This document shows, piece by piece, positions 12,692 to 22,880 of a stretch of 64,000 nt of DNA; position 1 is the stretch's first letter, and every line of letters starts with the position of its first letter. The stretch covers positions 1,988,570-2,052,569 of the forward strand of contig MU130378.1 in assembly GCA_015039465.1 (NCBI GenBank). The letters run 5' to 3'. Below the pieces are notes generated by a model. It was not told the origin of the DNA, did no database searches, and saw nothing but the letters and a program-made list of their open reading frames with translations. This DNA comes from Phlegmacium glaucopus (lineage: Eukaryota; Basidiomycota; Agaricomycetes; Agaricales; Cortinariaceae). The translations under genes were made by a program, and so were the position numbers.

Positions 12692-15020
12692 CTAGAATGA
12701 ATGTTCAGTAGAATCTTTACCAATAGCAGAAGTGCTGGAAGACCCCGACGACACTGTTTGAAGTATCCTATCAATGTAATTAGCACCACTCCTACAGAAA
12801 TAGGTTAGGTCTGCGATTTCTTAATTATAACAATACTCAACCATTTCTGGTGCGTCAAAACATCACATCCAAGCTCCTTTTCTTTACGCTGAACGAGTTC
12901 CACATAGGCAAGCATTCCATCTTCTTTGAATCGTGAAGAGAGCTCGACTGGGGAGTTATCATTGATGAGTAACATGAAAAATGAAGTCAGGCAATGCGTA
13001 CAAGTTGCGACAGCATTGCTGTGCAATCCAGCCAGCGAAACAAGCTGCAGGACAAATCTAATGAAATGGATAAGCATAGGGTGTAGTACAGTAGGACTAT
13101 ACTTCACTAACCCTTCCCGTGCCAGGTCCCAAACGAAATTTTTGAGATCCGTATCTGTCCGAAATTAGGAAGTACATAACCGCAATGTAGCCTCAAACCC
13201 ACCGGTAAACCCATGCTGCGACCAGTTAAAGCTCGGGCTTAAATTATACACGAACCACCTTCAATAACAACATGAGATACTTGCGAGAATGATGCGAGCT
13301 GTGTTTACACACTTTCCGGGATAAACGTTGCGAATCTTGCCAGAGAAATACCTCGCTTGCTCGAGATCAGGCGACTTGGTTTCCAACCAGAGAAGATCAG
13401 CGTATGGAGCAAATGCCATGCACCTTTTTATAGCCGCCTAGGATGGAATGCTTTAAGATCGACTTCAACTGTAAACAAAGGAAATTTCACCTCGACACCG
13501 CCTGTATAGTGATAGTAACCTTCTCTGGTGCGAGGTGCTATGGAGTATGGATAAATGCTTTTATCAGCCGACAGCGAAGAGCATTACCGTCCCAATCCCA
13601 ATATACTTGCTCTCCCAGTATATCTGCTGCGATTGACCGTGCCGCTGAATTGGACTTGCCTGATACGGCAGAAAGATAAGTTTGATATGCCCAAGCTTTA
13701 TCCTGAATAACTGAGCTTCCAATCGCCATCTCAACAGCTGAGCACAGTCATGAACTAGATGTTCGAAGTGATTCAGGGATAACAGTACCTTGATTGAAAG
13801 TGCACATGTGATGACTTTCCGTCCACTCCTTTTCCAGCAGATCTATCTCTGCTCCAGTTGCACCCTTGGCTTCAGCCGTAGCTAGGACTTGTGCCAAAGA
13901 ATCTGTGCTTTTCGTGGTGGTGCCCACGATAAACTCATGGTCTAAGACGTCAACATTAGACGAAATAAGCTTTCCTGACTCTGAGTCAGTCCGGGCAATC
14001 AGCAACATGGTAGATTTCATCAAATCGAGTTGAAATCTAGCAGAGATGAGTCGAGAAATGTGAGTCGAGGTAGGTACAAGGACTTTGCCAGCCAAATGTC
14101 CACACTATATATCATGAGCAAGGATTGATGAACCAATGATAGAGCCACTCACTTTCTTGCCGCCATGCAGCTGATCTTCCAGGTGGATGGCAGATGCGCC
14201 CTGTGGTCATATATGTTTAAACCACCAAAATGGAGAAAGATTATTGTATTCACAGATTCAGCAAATAATTTGACAAGCTTTATAACGGCAGACAATCCGC
14301 CATGCCTACATGACGAGTAATGAATTCAAACTTTTTCTTGAATGAAATTAACGCACCCTGTATCAGCATCGGCAATTATAGGCCTTAGATAGTCTATGTA
14401 TGTCATTTTTGCCCTGTCTTCCACCGTAGCCGCCATACGTTCGTCGTAATGCTTCTTGTCGTGAAGTTGCTGTGCACGGAAAATACGATGGACTTGATTG
14501 GGAACCGTGGTATAGGGATAATCGCTAGATAATGATAAGGTCTGTAGGGATTGAATTATGCAGCAGACACTAACCCCAAATCAGGACCAACTTCGTTATT
14601 TCCCGTGGTTAATACACTCGAGGCCGCCCAGCCTGAAATATATACGACCTCCTGATTGAGCGCCATTTGGGTCATTTGAAGTGGGTCAATAGCGCCCATG
14701 GTGTGCACAGGCTTCCCCTCGCTGGCCCTTTGAGTAAAAAGAGCAAAGAGTTTATCTGCAAGTAAGGAGGAGGGCAGAGGTGTGACTGGGAGAGATCCTT
14801 GCTTCGAAGCAACGGATGCTGCTGAATAGGGCCTCTTTATACCTTTGAATCGAGACTGAGCGAAAAATTGGGCCATTTCGTTAGTGCGACGTTGAAACGC
14901 GGCCGCTTCCTCATCCAATGAAGGTGGTTGAAGAGGTAAAGCTGGTAGAGTTAAATTCGACATTGCTCTCGCCGTTCGTGCTAAGGAAAATATCCTCGGA
15001 GTTGTATGCAGAAGAAGCAT
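12692..15020 (-). CDS. Mitochondrial-type 2-methylisocitrate lyase (isocitrate lyase family)
   Basis: This enzyme splits 2-methylisocitrate into pyruvate and succinate in the methylcitrate cycle that disposes of propionyl-CoA. The protein shows [20 protein letters not shown], the magnesium/substrate region [16 protein letters not shown], and EDQLHGGKK joined by an intron to [11 protein letters not shown], giving the family signature KKCGH with its catalytic cysteine. Further on are [29 protein letters not shown] and the tail [15 protein letters not shown]. The HGG before KKCGH and the N-terminus favour methylisocitrate lyase over cytosolic isocitrate lyase, which usually has PGTKKCGH. The first 20 residues ([19 protein letters not shown]) are basic, lack acidic residues and look like a mitochondrial presequence. 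A second in-frame ATG at 14963 would remove it. Cytosolic isocitrate lyase remains the alternative. Confidence 0.88.
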
Positions 15021-15374
15021 GGCAATACGTCCGTAAGTGAACAGAAAACCCCCTACGAAACCGACAATGAGAAGGTGACTCTATAAATCTGGAAACTTAC
15101 TGCTAATACCTCAGGGTCGACTCCGGATCCTGCGGGAAATAAAGAGATACTGGCGACAAAATATCTAGAGCCTTCTGATACTTATTTGTCAAATGCAGCT
15201 CACTTTTAGAATTAGACTGTGGAACTGACTATAGCACAAGGTGCTTGAGCTTCCAACATGAATTGATCGCTTCCGGGATCCGGGTATTACTGTTTGTGGA
15301 AATTTAGCCGAGTTGCTAAGTTTATACTTGACGCTGACAGTGGACTCAGATAACACCTCCTTCACGCTTCAATA
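15021..15374. promoter_or_regulatory. Divergent promoter, methylisocitrate lyase / E2 gene
   Basis: This 354-nt spacer separates two head-to-head starts (15020 minus, 15375 plus), so it must contain both promoters and leaders. I see no strong TATA element or recognisable factor site beyond AT-rich patches. Confidence 0.45.
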
Positions 15375-18337
15375 ATGTCCAAACAGGGTCGTAAACGAAA
15401 TCTATCTCTTTCACAAGCATCTGAAAGTAAACCTAAGCGTCGACGAAATGCGCCTGCATCATCGGCGCCAGACCCAGAAGATGTAATAGTCATTGACTCA
15501 GACCTTGAGTCTGAGTCTGACGATTTGAAAGCTATTTTAGCTCAAATCAAAGCGCAAGAAGAAAGCGAACGGCTTGCTCATCGTATGCAATATGAATTCG
15601 ACCAACCATCAACTTCTGGCTCTAAAGATACGGAATCACATCTTGAAGACGATGAAGCTATGGCAAAACGTTTAGCTGAGGAATGGGCACAAGAGGATGA
15701 GACTACAAATCTCGAAAAACCCGTTGATGAATTCCGAATGGATATGTCAGACATTGAAGCAGTTCATCCTGGTCCTTCATACGACGCCTTGACATCTAGT
15801 AGCTCCCATTCACAGGGTACGCGTCCATCGACAGAGACACGCGCCTCCACGGATTCCTCGAATCCTCAAGGCGGCAAAAGTTATATCTCAGTGCCTGTTA
15901 GACCAGACGAAGGCCTAACATCTTTTCAACATGTATTCACTAAGACTAGGCCCTGCAGCAAATGTGGAAAAGATGTCAAATCACCCAGAGGCTCCGTAAG
16001 TGACATGGTGATATTGTCTATTTACGTGTCGCTGACGCAGAGTCTACGCGACGCGACAGGTTATTTTTTCCACATCACTTTTGCCGCCAACATTGACGCT
16101 TTTGCTTCATGCTCCATGTACAAAATGCCGTACCAACCATTGCAGAGGATGTTTCACTCCCCTTTCTTGCCGAGTGACTTGCAAAGGCCCTTCAAAGAAT
16201 AACAATTGTGCTATGACGCAATGCTGTGCGGAATCACGCGCCATTGCTATTTTCGAGGTTCTGGGAGCATTTGACCGTCAATTTCTGGGTGAACGGGCCA
16301 TAGCTAATTCCCGGGCTTTGGCAACTGTTGCCTCTGCTCCCAAAGGAAACTCAGTCGGACCAGGAGGAACTGGTTATGGAACCGATGGCCACACAGCCTA
16401 CAAACGATCTGGATCTAAGGCAGATGCGACAACAGACAAACCAAATGCTTCCGCTTCGCGGTGGGAGAAGATGGCAGTCCATGCACTCGCCACCTTGACT
16501 GAACTTTTACCAGCACCATACACTGACAACCCCCAAGTATACGACATGCTGCCGCATGCCTCGATCGGCCATCTTCTATCACTATCTCAAATCCCTGTCT
16601 TGCTCGCAGATCTGCTTCGCAACGACTCTGTGATCGACTGGATATCGCGGAAGGAGATCTACAACGCAATGTTATCGCTACTGCGGCGAATGGCTGACAG
16701 TGAGCTCACCATACAATGTCTAATTAGACAACGTTGGGAAATGGATAAAAGCTGTGACCTTGAAAACTGGATGTGGGAGGATGGTGAAATAACCTGGAAT
16801 AAAACTATCAAGGGCGACATCGAGGTGGCTCCACCGCTTTATAGTCATTTCAAGAAATTAACCAAACAATCGGAAGCATTTCTGGGTGGGGCCATGCAGG
16901 TGCTTGGTGGAGAGGGTGAAGATGGGGATGTCGAGGATACCATGATTCAAGGAGCCTCTCTGTGTGGAGACATCATCGCTGCAAGGGATGCCTTGGGAAG
17001 GGCGATCACGCTTTTAGGTCTATCGTCAAGCAACCTGGAAACCGATAATCGGGCTACCCAAGAAGCCAGACTCTCAGACAAAGGAAAAGGCAAAGGTGGA
17101 TTTATCAATATTGACAAGGTCTACGTAGACGCGTGTGAGCAGCTTGCTTTCAGGCATGTATCACTGTGGGAGGCTTCCTCGAAGAGCGATGCTGGCTTGA
17201 GCTACATAAATCATAACTATGCACACCAGCTAGCCCAGACACAAAACGCGACGCGCCTTCCCAAAAGCCGTCTTCACCTGGTGAAAGAGCTAGCCGTGAC
17301 AGCTACAAGCTTGCCTGTTGGTGTTTGGGTTAGAGTGGACGACGTTCGAAACGACGCAATGTATGTATTACATACTTCAGTCTATCAATTACACCTGCTT
17401 ATCGTCTTCATTTCTGCAGAAAGGTCATGATTGCCGGCCCCGATGGCACTCCGTACGCCGGCGGGTTATTCGAGTTTGATTGTTTTATGCCCATTGAATA
17501 TCCCAATTCGCCTCCACTTGTGCATCTCAAGACTACTGGCGGAGGTTCTGTGCGCTTCAATCCGAACCTATATAACGATGGTAAAGTTTGTCTGTCACTC
17601 CTTGGGACTTGGCCAGGACGGTAAGTTGTGAAATTCATTTGGTGTATTCTTCATTCTTGGATGATGAATAGCCCAGAGGAACAATGGTCACCACGTTCTA
17701 CACTTCTTCAAGTCCTTGTAAGCATACAAAGCATGATACTCATTGATGCACCATATTATAACGAGTGCGTATTAATATTCTTAATCTTATTCAACTTATG
17801 ATTTTAATTTTGCCTTCGATGTGGTATTAGACCCGGATACGGGCAAGCTAATTTAAAGGCTCCTGCCAGTATCGCCTACAATAGAAACATCTCATTACAA
17901 ACTACGAGGTGGGCTATTGTAGATTGGTTGCGAGATGAACATCGACACGGCATTTGGCGGGTACGTGTCAATGGTTTCTCGAGGCGATAATAATATATTA
18001 ACATGACGATATACGGCTAGGAAGTCATTGCATCACATTTCAGTATTTACAAGGATAAAATTCGCCAGCAGTAATCTTTTCTTTTTTTTCTTTTTTTTGA
18101 ATACATTAAACTTACTCCTATTGCAGGATTCTGGATTGGTGCAAAGATGATAAGCAAATTCGGTCATACTTCACGCCCACCAAACCATACACATCCTATC
18201 CCCAGCAAGGAGTCCAAGCGGCCCGGAAGACCAGTAATGGTCTTGACCTCCTAGAGGAGTTTGATAAAGGTATGAAAGTAATTGAATCTTGGAAGGTTGG
18301 AGATGAAGCGGAGGAGTATGCTATCGATAAAGCCTAG
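15375..18337 (+). CDS. Large E2 ubiquitin-conjugating enzyme (868 aa, UBE2O/BIRC6-like UBC domain)
   Basis: Seven exons (15375-15995, 16060-17360, 17420-17620, 17672-17764, 17831-17960, 18021-18070, 18127-18337) sum to 869 codons in frame. The N-terminus is basic then acidic ([23 protein letters not shown]), with a SIM-like VIVIDSD. A Cys-rich module follows, [11 protein letters not shown] spliced to [13 protein letters not shown] and CAMTQCCAE, probably zinc-binding. A helical middle region precedes a C-terminal UBC fold: [30 protein letters not shown], then [16 protein letters not shown] with the catalytic cysteine, and YYNEPGYGQAN. The extended active-site loop LLGTW.GRPEEQW is typical of the UBE2O/BIRC6 group of giant E2 enzymes. 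No BIR domain is visible. Substrates cannot be inferred. Confidence 0.9.
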
Positions 18338-19118
18338 CTTAAAAAGCGTCAGATGATTCATGAAGGACGGCAGCGATTTTGAGGTATTAATCATTCCGCG
18401 CTTACGCATTGCATTGAATTGTCGGGTATGATTTCGGAGATTTGTCAAATCCTCAGTATAGTACAACGACGTGTGGCAAATTCCAAGCTATAAGCTCGAT
18501 CGATGCCAACGATGATGAACCTTTACTAGCTTTGTGAACCCGTCGACGTTCCCGGATCAAAGAGATGTTGTTTGAGATCTGGGGGACAACTATGAGCTCC
18601 TTCTCTCCGTCTTGTGTTCCAGTCAAGTTACATATGCGGACTTCTGACCTGCTTTTTCATTCCCTACAAATGGCGTTAGAGTACAAGATTAGGCTGTACT
18701 CTTCGTCCATGAGGCAGAGGTGAACGTACAATTTCTCGAGTCACAAGCGCCTTGCTTGTTCCTGCAGTCATTAGAAGTAGAAGAATTGACGTCCATGTCC
18801 GGCGACTCGCGACTTCCTTCATGTCCTGTTCTGGTACCCGAGGCGACCTTCCTTTTTTTCTCTCCAGGCTGCTCACTTCTTCTCAATCTTCGTAACAAAA
18901 GGGCTGTGTACGATGCGACGACCTGCCAATGCCTCAAATAAAAAGTCTGGGTCTCGAGCCGCAGATACTTCACGTCACGTCAGGACCCCTCCCTGGCTAC
19001 CCTCCGTCTCTTTATTTTATGAGCCTAAGCCACCGGAGGAACCTCTGTATGTTTTCTAAATTTCTTATGTCCGCGCTCTTTGAGATAGTACTTATCTCTC
19101 TCTGGCATCATGTAGCCT
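18338..19118. other. Intergenic region between the E2 gene and the orphan gene
   Basis: This is 0.78 kb containing the 3' end of the E2 gene and the presumed promoter of the plus-strand gene that follows. Small ORFs on both strands overlap each other and show no homology I recognise. An AT-rich TTTATTTTAT lies at about 19010-19020, roughly 100 nt before the next start. Confidence 0.45.
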
Positions 19119-20231
19119 TTGTATCAACGACCACCCATCCTCGATTGTAACATGACCCTCACAAACTCCGCAATAGTGACTTCAAGATCCATTCTCATGC
19201 ACGCATCGCTCGCTCACACATCTCAAGAGTTACAGACAATGGACTTCATCATCCAGGACTTGAACACGTCTACTAGGGCGTCTCTGCCCGCTGAGATCCT
19301 CATCATTATCCGAGGCTGCCTGTTTCCTATGATCACAGCCCAACTCCTGGCTCAATCTGCCACAGCTCTCTTGGCCTATGAAAATTCCCTACGAAATCTC
19401 CTTTGCCCAGATTGCGTTTCCTACAATTTTGACATTTATGGCCCGGACGTTTGGCACTGGGAACAATTTTCCGGCGCGTGTGCATGCCTGGAAATTGTTG
19501 AGCCAGGTCGACAGGGACGCGTAGTACGTGGACAGGCCCAGGGTAATGGCAAACGCACGAAACCCAACCTTGATAATACTAGCTTACTCAACCCCAAACA
19601 ATTTCACGATTCTCTCCAATGGCTCGAGCACCATCTATCTAATGAATCCGCTTTACGTACTATCAAGCGCGGTGGCTATCGTCATTCTGCATCTTCCGAC
19701 TCGGTCTGCGGTCGGCAGCCCGCGTTGGCGAATATCTGGGATGTAGTAGACAACGTGCTTCGGGCATTTAACTGCGAAGTTAATCGCGAGTCCGATGGCG
19801 TGCGCGCAGACCAAGTCGAGAGAGGACAGTTCAAAAACACGCGCGATACCGTCCAGATAATTCCCTTTCGACATGACCTCGATTCGGAGAAGACTACCGG
19901 GACTGAGACCGATGTTAATTGGCGCACATATATTTTATTGCGTCGCGCAAGCAGAGATTTGGGCCTACTCCTGGAGTACCCCCAGCCGTTCGACGCATCT
20001 CGTTCTATCGCATCCCCTTTTACACGTCGGTTACGTTGGACGAATTCATCGGATACCTATATCCAATCCTTCTATCATCACCCAAAAGATCTAGCCAAAC
20101 TCGTTCCTAAAGTGTTTTGTTTCATCACATCTTTCGCTGCTGCCTTCCTTTCACTTCCAATAACATTTGCGACGCTCACGCTCACGATCCTCTGTTTTTA
20201 CTCTAAACCACGGTCGTTCCGAATTCTCTAA
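19119..20231 (+). CDS. Unrecognised single-exon protein with C-terminal hydrophobic segment (370 aa)
   Basis: This is an uninterrupted reading frame of 370 codons in an otherwise intron-rich window. Two or more later in-frame ATGs are possible starts, for instance MTLTNSAIV at 19152. The N-terminal third contains RASLPAEILIIIRGCL, which resembles the opening helix of an F-box (LP.EIL..I), followed by a Cys/Trp-rich stretch (LLCPDCVSYNFDIYGPDVWH and GACACLEIVEPG). The middle is polar. The C-terminus (VFCFITSFAAAFLSLPITF onward) is a long hydrophobic run, probably one or two membrane helices, ending in a basic tail. The conserved-looking cysteine/tryptophan block argues for a real gene. I do not recognise the family; F-box-like is only a suggestion. 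Confidence 0.65.
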   Translation: MYQRPPILDCNMTLTNSAIVTSRSILMHASLAHTSQELQTMDFIIQDLNTSTRASLPAEILIIIRGCLFPMITAQLLAQSATALLAYENSLRNLLCPDCVSYNFDIYGPDVWHWEQFSGACACLEIVEPGRQGRVVRGQAQGNGKRTKPNLDNTSLLNPKQFHDSLQWLEHHLSNESALRTIKRGGYRHSASSDSVCGRQPALANIWDVVDNVLRAFNCEVNRESDGVRADQVERGQFKNTRDTVQIIPFRHDLDSEKTTGTETDVNWRTYILLRRASRDLGLLLEYPQPFDASRSIASPFTRRLRWTNSSDTYIQSFYHHPKDLAKLVPKVFCFITSFAAAFLSLPITFATLTLTILCFYSKPRSFRIL

Positions 20232-21148
20232 TTGCAAACAACTACTTTGGACTCTGTACTTTCCCTTCTTCACCACGGACTTTTCATCTTCCATGATCCC
20301 AACATTCAAGTTGTCTCCAAAAGTGCTTCTGGACGTTTCTTTTTTTTCCCCTCAATACATTTCGTTCGACCTCGTATATCAATACATAGGGACAGTGCCC
20401 TATTCGCAGTAACTCTTTGAAACTACTTGCTCTTAATTCATACACTGTTGCATCAATCCCATTCGGAACTTGAGAGATGGCTGCCAGTATCGACTTGTGC
20501 ACGGCTATATCCTCGGGTTGAAGGAATTACAAAATAAAATACGTGCGGGGAAAAACATCTCAGCGCGGAGGCGCACAAATCTAGCGAAAATCGAACACTC
20601 TAAGTACCCGACGGTGTCCATCATGCCACAGCCAATAAATCATACTTCGCTGTCAATGTCCACGCTCAAGTTGACTGAATGTAGCCTTTTAAGTTTATCA
20701 TTACATGAAAACTATATAGGGCATATTACAATTACCGTGAACGACACGAACGGTATTCATACTCCGAGACAAGATAGAAAAGCACTGTAATATTTCGAAT
20801 CAAGAGGAGGGTTTAGCTATTAAAACAAACAAATGTTTTTATCGATGTCATAAAAGTCGTGTGTTCTACAGGGTAAAGAAATATGTGTATATTTCATGTA
20901 TATATGGCTTCGATAATGAATGACAATGGACAGTGAGAGGTGGCACGCGAGCGGAAGAGATAAGAGTCAGACAATGGCTACAGCGGTAGGAGAAGCAAGT
21001 AAATGGCGCAAAGCCAGTGACAGAGCGGACTCTGTGGTTTTTTTGTTGTTGAAAATATATAGATAAATATGCAATTCTACGACAGCGAGACATGAATCAG
21101 CCATGGGAGTTTAGAAATCGAAGTATTCACTCACAATAATACTTTTGT
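20232..21148. other. Convergent intergenic region
   Basis: This 0.9 kb separates the stop codons of two convergent genes, so it should mainly hold two 3' untranslated regions and terminators. It becomes AT-rich towards the right. No coding or RNA gene was recognised. Confidence 0.45.
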
Positions 21149-22763
21149 TCATTGAACAATATGCCGATGGAAGCTGAGGAGCAATAGTGCGTCCTCAACT
21201 TTGATTCCAGAGTATTGTTCCACCCAGGCCTGGTCTATTTCAGCATGACATAGAAGGTGGTGGAAGTTTTCAGATGGAGATAACCCGCTGCGAGAGTTGG
21301 TTACAGAAGGAGGAGGAGGTGAGGGAGAATGTTCAGAAGGTGTGACGGCTTCCTGAAATTCGTCTTCGCTACCAATATCTGAATGTGGATGATGGACGTG
21401 ATGAACATCATTTGTATCCATCTCCATAGATGAAGATGAAGACTCAAGCGACGGCGTTCCAGAACGTGACGCAAAGGCGGAATAGGTACCTCTGGAGTGA
21501 AAGCTATCATCGTCGTCATCGTCGTCACCACTGCCAGATCTTTTCGCCCGCTTCCGGGCGGTTTGCCTTAGATTTCGGAACCAATTAGTGACTTTTCCAA
21601 CATCCCTGTGAAAAGTTTGAACATAGTTATTGTCGGGGTTTCAAGATAAAGTTTCGATACATACATTCCAATTTCAAGGGCCAGTGCCGAACGTTCCTCA
21701 ATAGTGGGCGTGGAAGTTTGTTTGTACAGGTCCTTCAAAGCCTCAAGCTGATATGGCTCAGGGCGTGAGCGACGTGGACGCGACAAAGTGGCAGAAGTGC
21801 TCCCATAGGGAGTTGTATTTCGGCGAGAGGAAGATCTCCGAGGAGAGCGCTCTTCCATCGACGGAGAAATGCTTGGAGACCTTGGTGGTGGGAGGGCAGG
21901 GTCATGAATAAGAGATGAATGAAGTGACGGTGGCGGAAAGGCTAAAGATGGGTGGGAAGGAGGAGGAAAAGCAGAGTAGTGGCGGGTTTCATGGGGATAG
22001 TCGGCTCTGAGGGTGGAGGACACAGACTCGGTTTCGTCTTCTCTCTTCTTTTTTGCTAGGCTGCGTTGGTTTTGGAACCAATTTGTGATACTTTGATACC
22101 GCCTGTGTGTGAGAAATAGGAGACCGAGTTAGAATTGTTGGGTGACCCAAAAAAAGAATACAATGAATTCACATTCCAATAGTGGAAGCAAGTGCTTGAC
22201 GCTGCTCCGTGGTTGGGTGGGGATTGATGTTGTATAATTTCTTGAGTTCATCTGTCTGCTCAGAGGATGGTCGCATGCGCAATCTGCGGGGCATGCTGTC
22301 TGACTCTGTATAAAACTGAGAGTGGTCGGAGTGGGCAGTGTAAAAAGATGAAGAGACGCCTGATGGACCCAGAGATGCGGAGCGTGAGCGCTGATAGTCG
22401 TCGTCGTTAAAATCATCAATATCTGGAAGACGGTAGAAGTCGCTGTGTGTTGAGGAGAGATGGATGACTAGAGAATTATCTTGGGGGGGAGTGACATAAG
22501 AGGGTACACTTCTGGTTCGCTTCTTTGAAGAAGCTCTTTTATTTTGAAACCAGGCATTGACTGTCTTTGTTTCCCTAATGAAAGGATGAGGCAATGAAGA
22601 GATATATATATATAGGAGGAAATTGTCCATACATGCCCAAACGTTCAGCCAACTCTGAGCGTTTGTCTAAAGATGGATGTTCACTTTTGTCGAAGAGGTC
22701 ATTTAAAGCTGCTAGTTGTTGAGGGGAATGTCTATGTCTTTGTTTACGATTAGAGTTCGACAT
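21149..22763 (-). CDS. Triple-homeodomain transcription factor (475 aa)
   Basis: Four exons (22763-22633, 22574-22173, 22102-21665, 21605-21149) sum to 476 codons and encode three separate homeodomains. The first runs from RKQRHRHSPQQLAALNDLF to VNAWFQNKRASSKKR. The second runs from RRLRMRPSSEQTDELKKLY to ITNWFQNQRSLAKKR. The third runs from RPRRSRPEPYQLEALKDLY to VTNWFRNLRQTARKR. All three keep the recognition-helix WF(Q/R)N core. Linkers are Ser/Pro-rich and the C-terminal tail is acidic and Ser-rich (GDDDDDDSF), possibly activating. Introns of 58, 70 and 59 nt interrupt each homeobox at the same place, within the ATG of the (I/L)GM motif in phase 2. This points to internal duplication of a homeobox with its intron. 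It presumably binds DNA in the nucleus; its targets are unknown. The start MSNSNRKQ was preferred to an upstream in-frame ATG at 22808. Confidence 0.92.
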
Positions 22764-22880
22764 GGGAGGGGAAGAAAAAGAAAATACAAGGATTAATTGT
22801 GATTTCACTCAGCTGATCGATCATTGATCTTAATCATCATATTGATTGATTACGTTATACTACTTTAAAGTACATAACGT

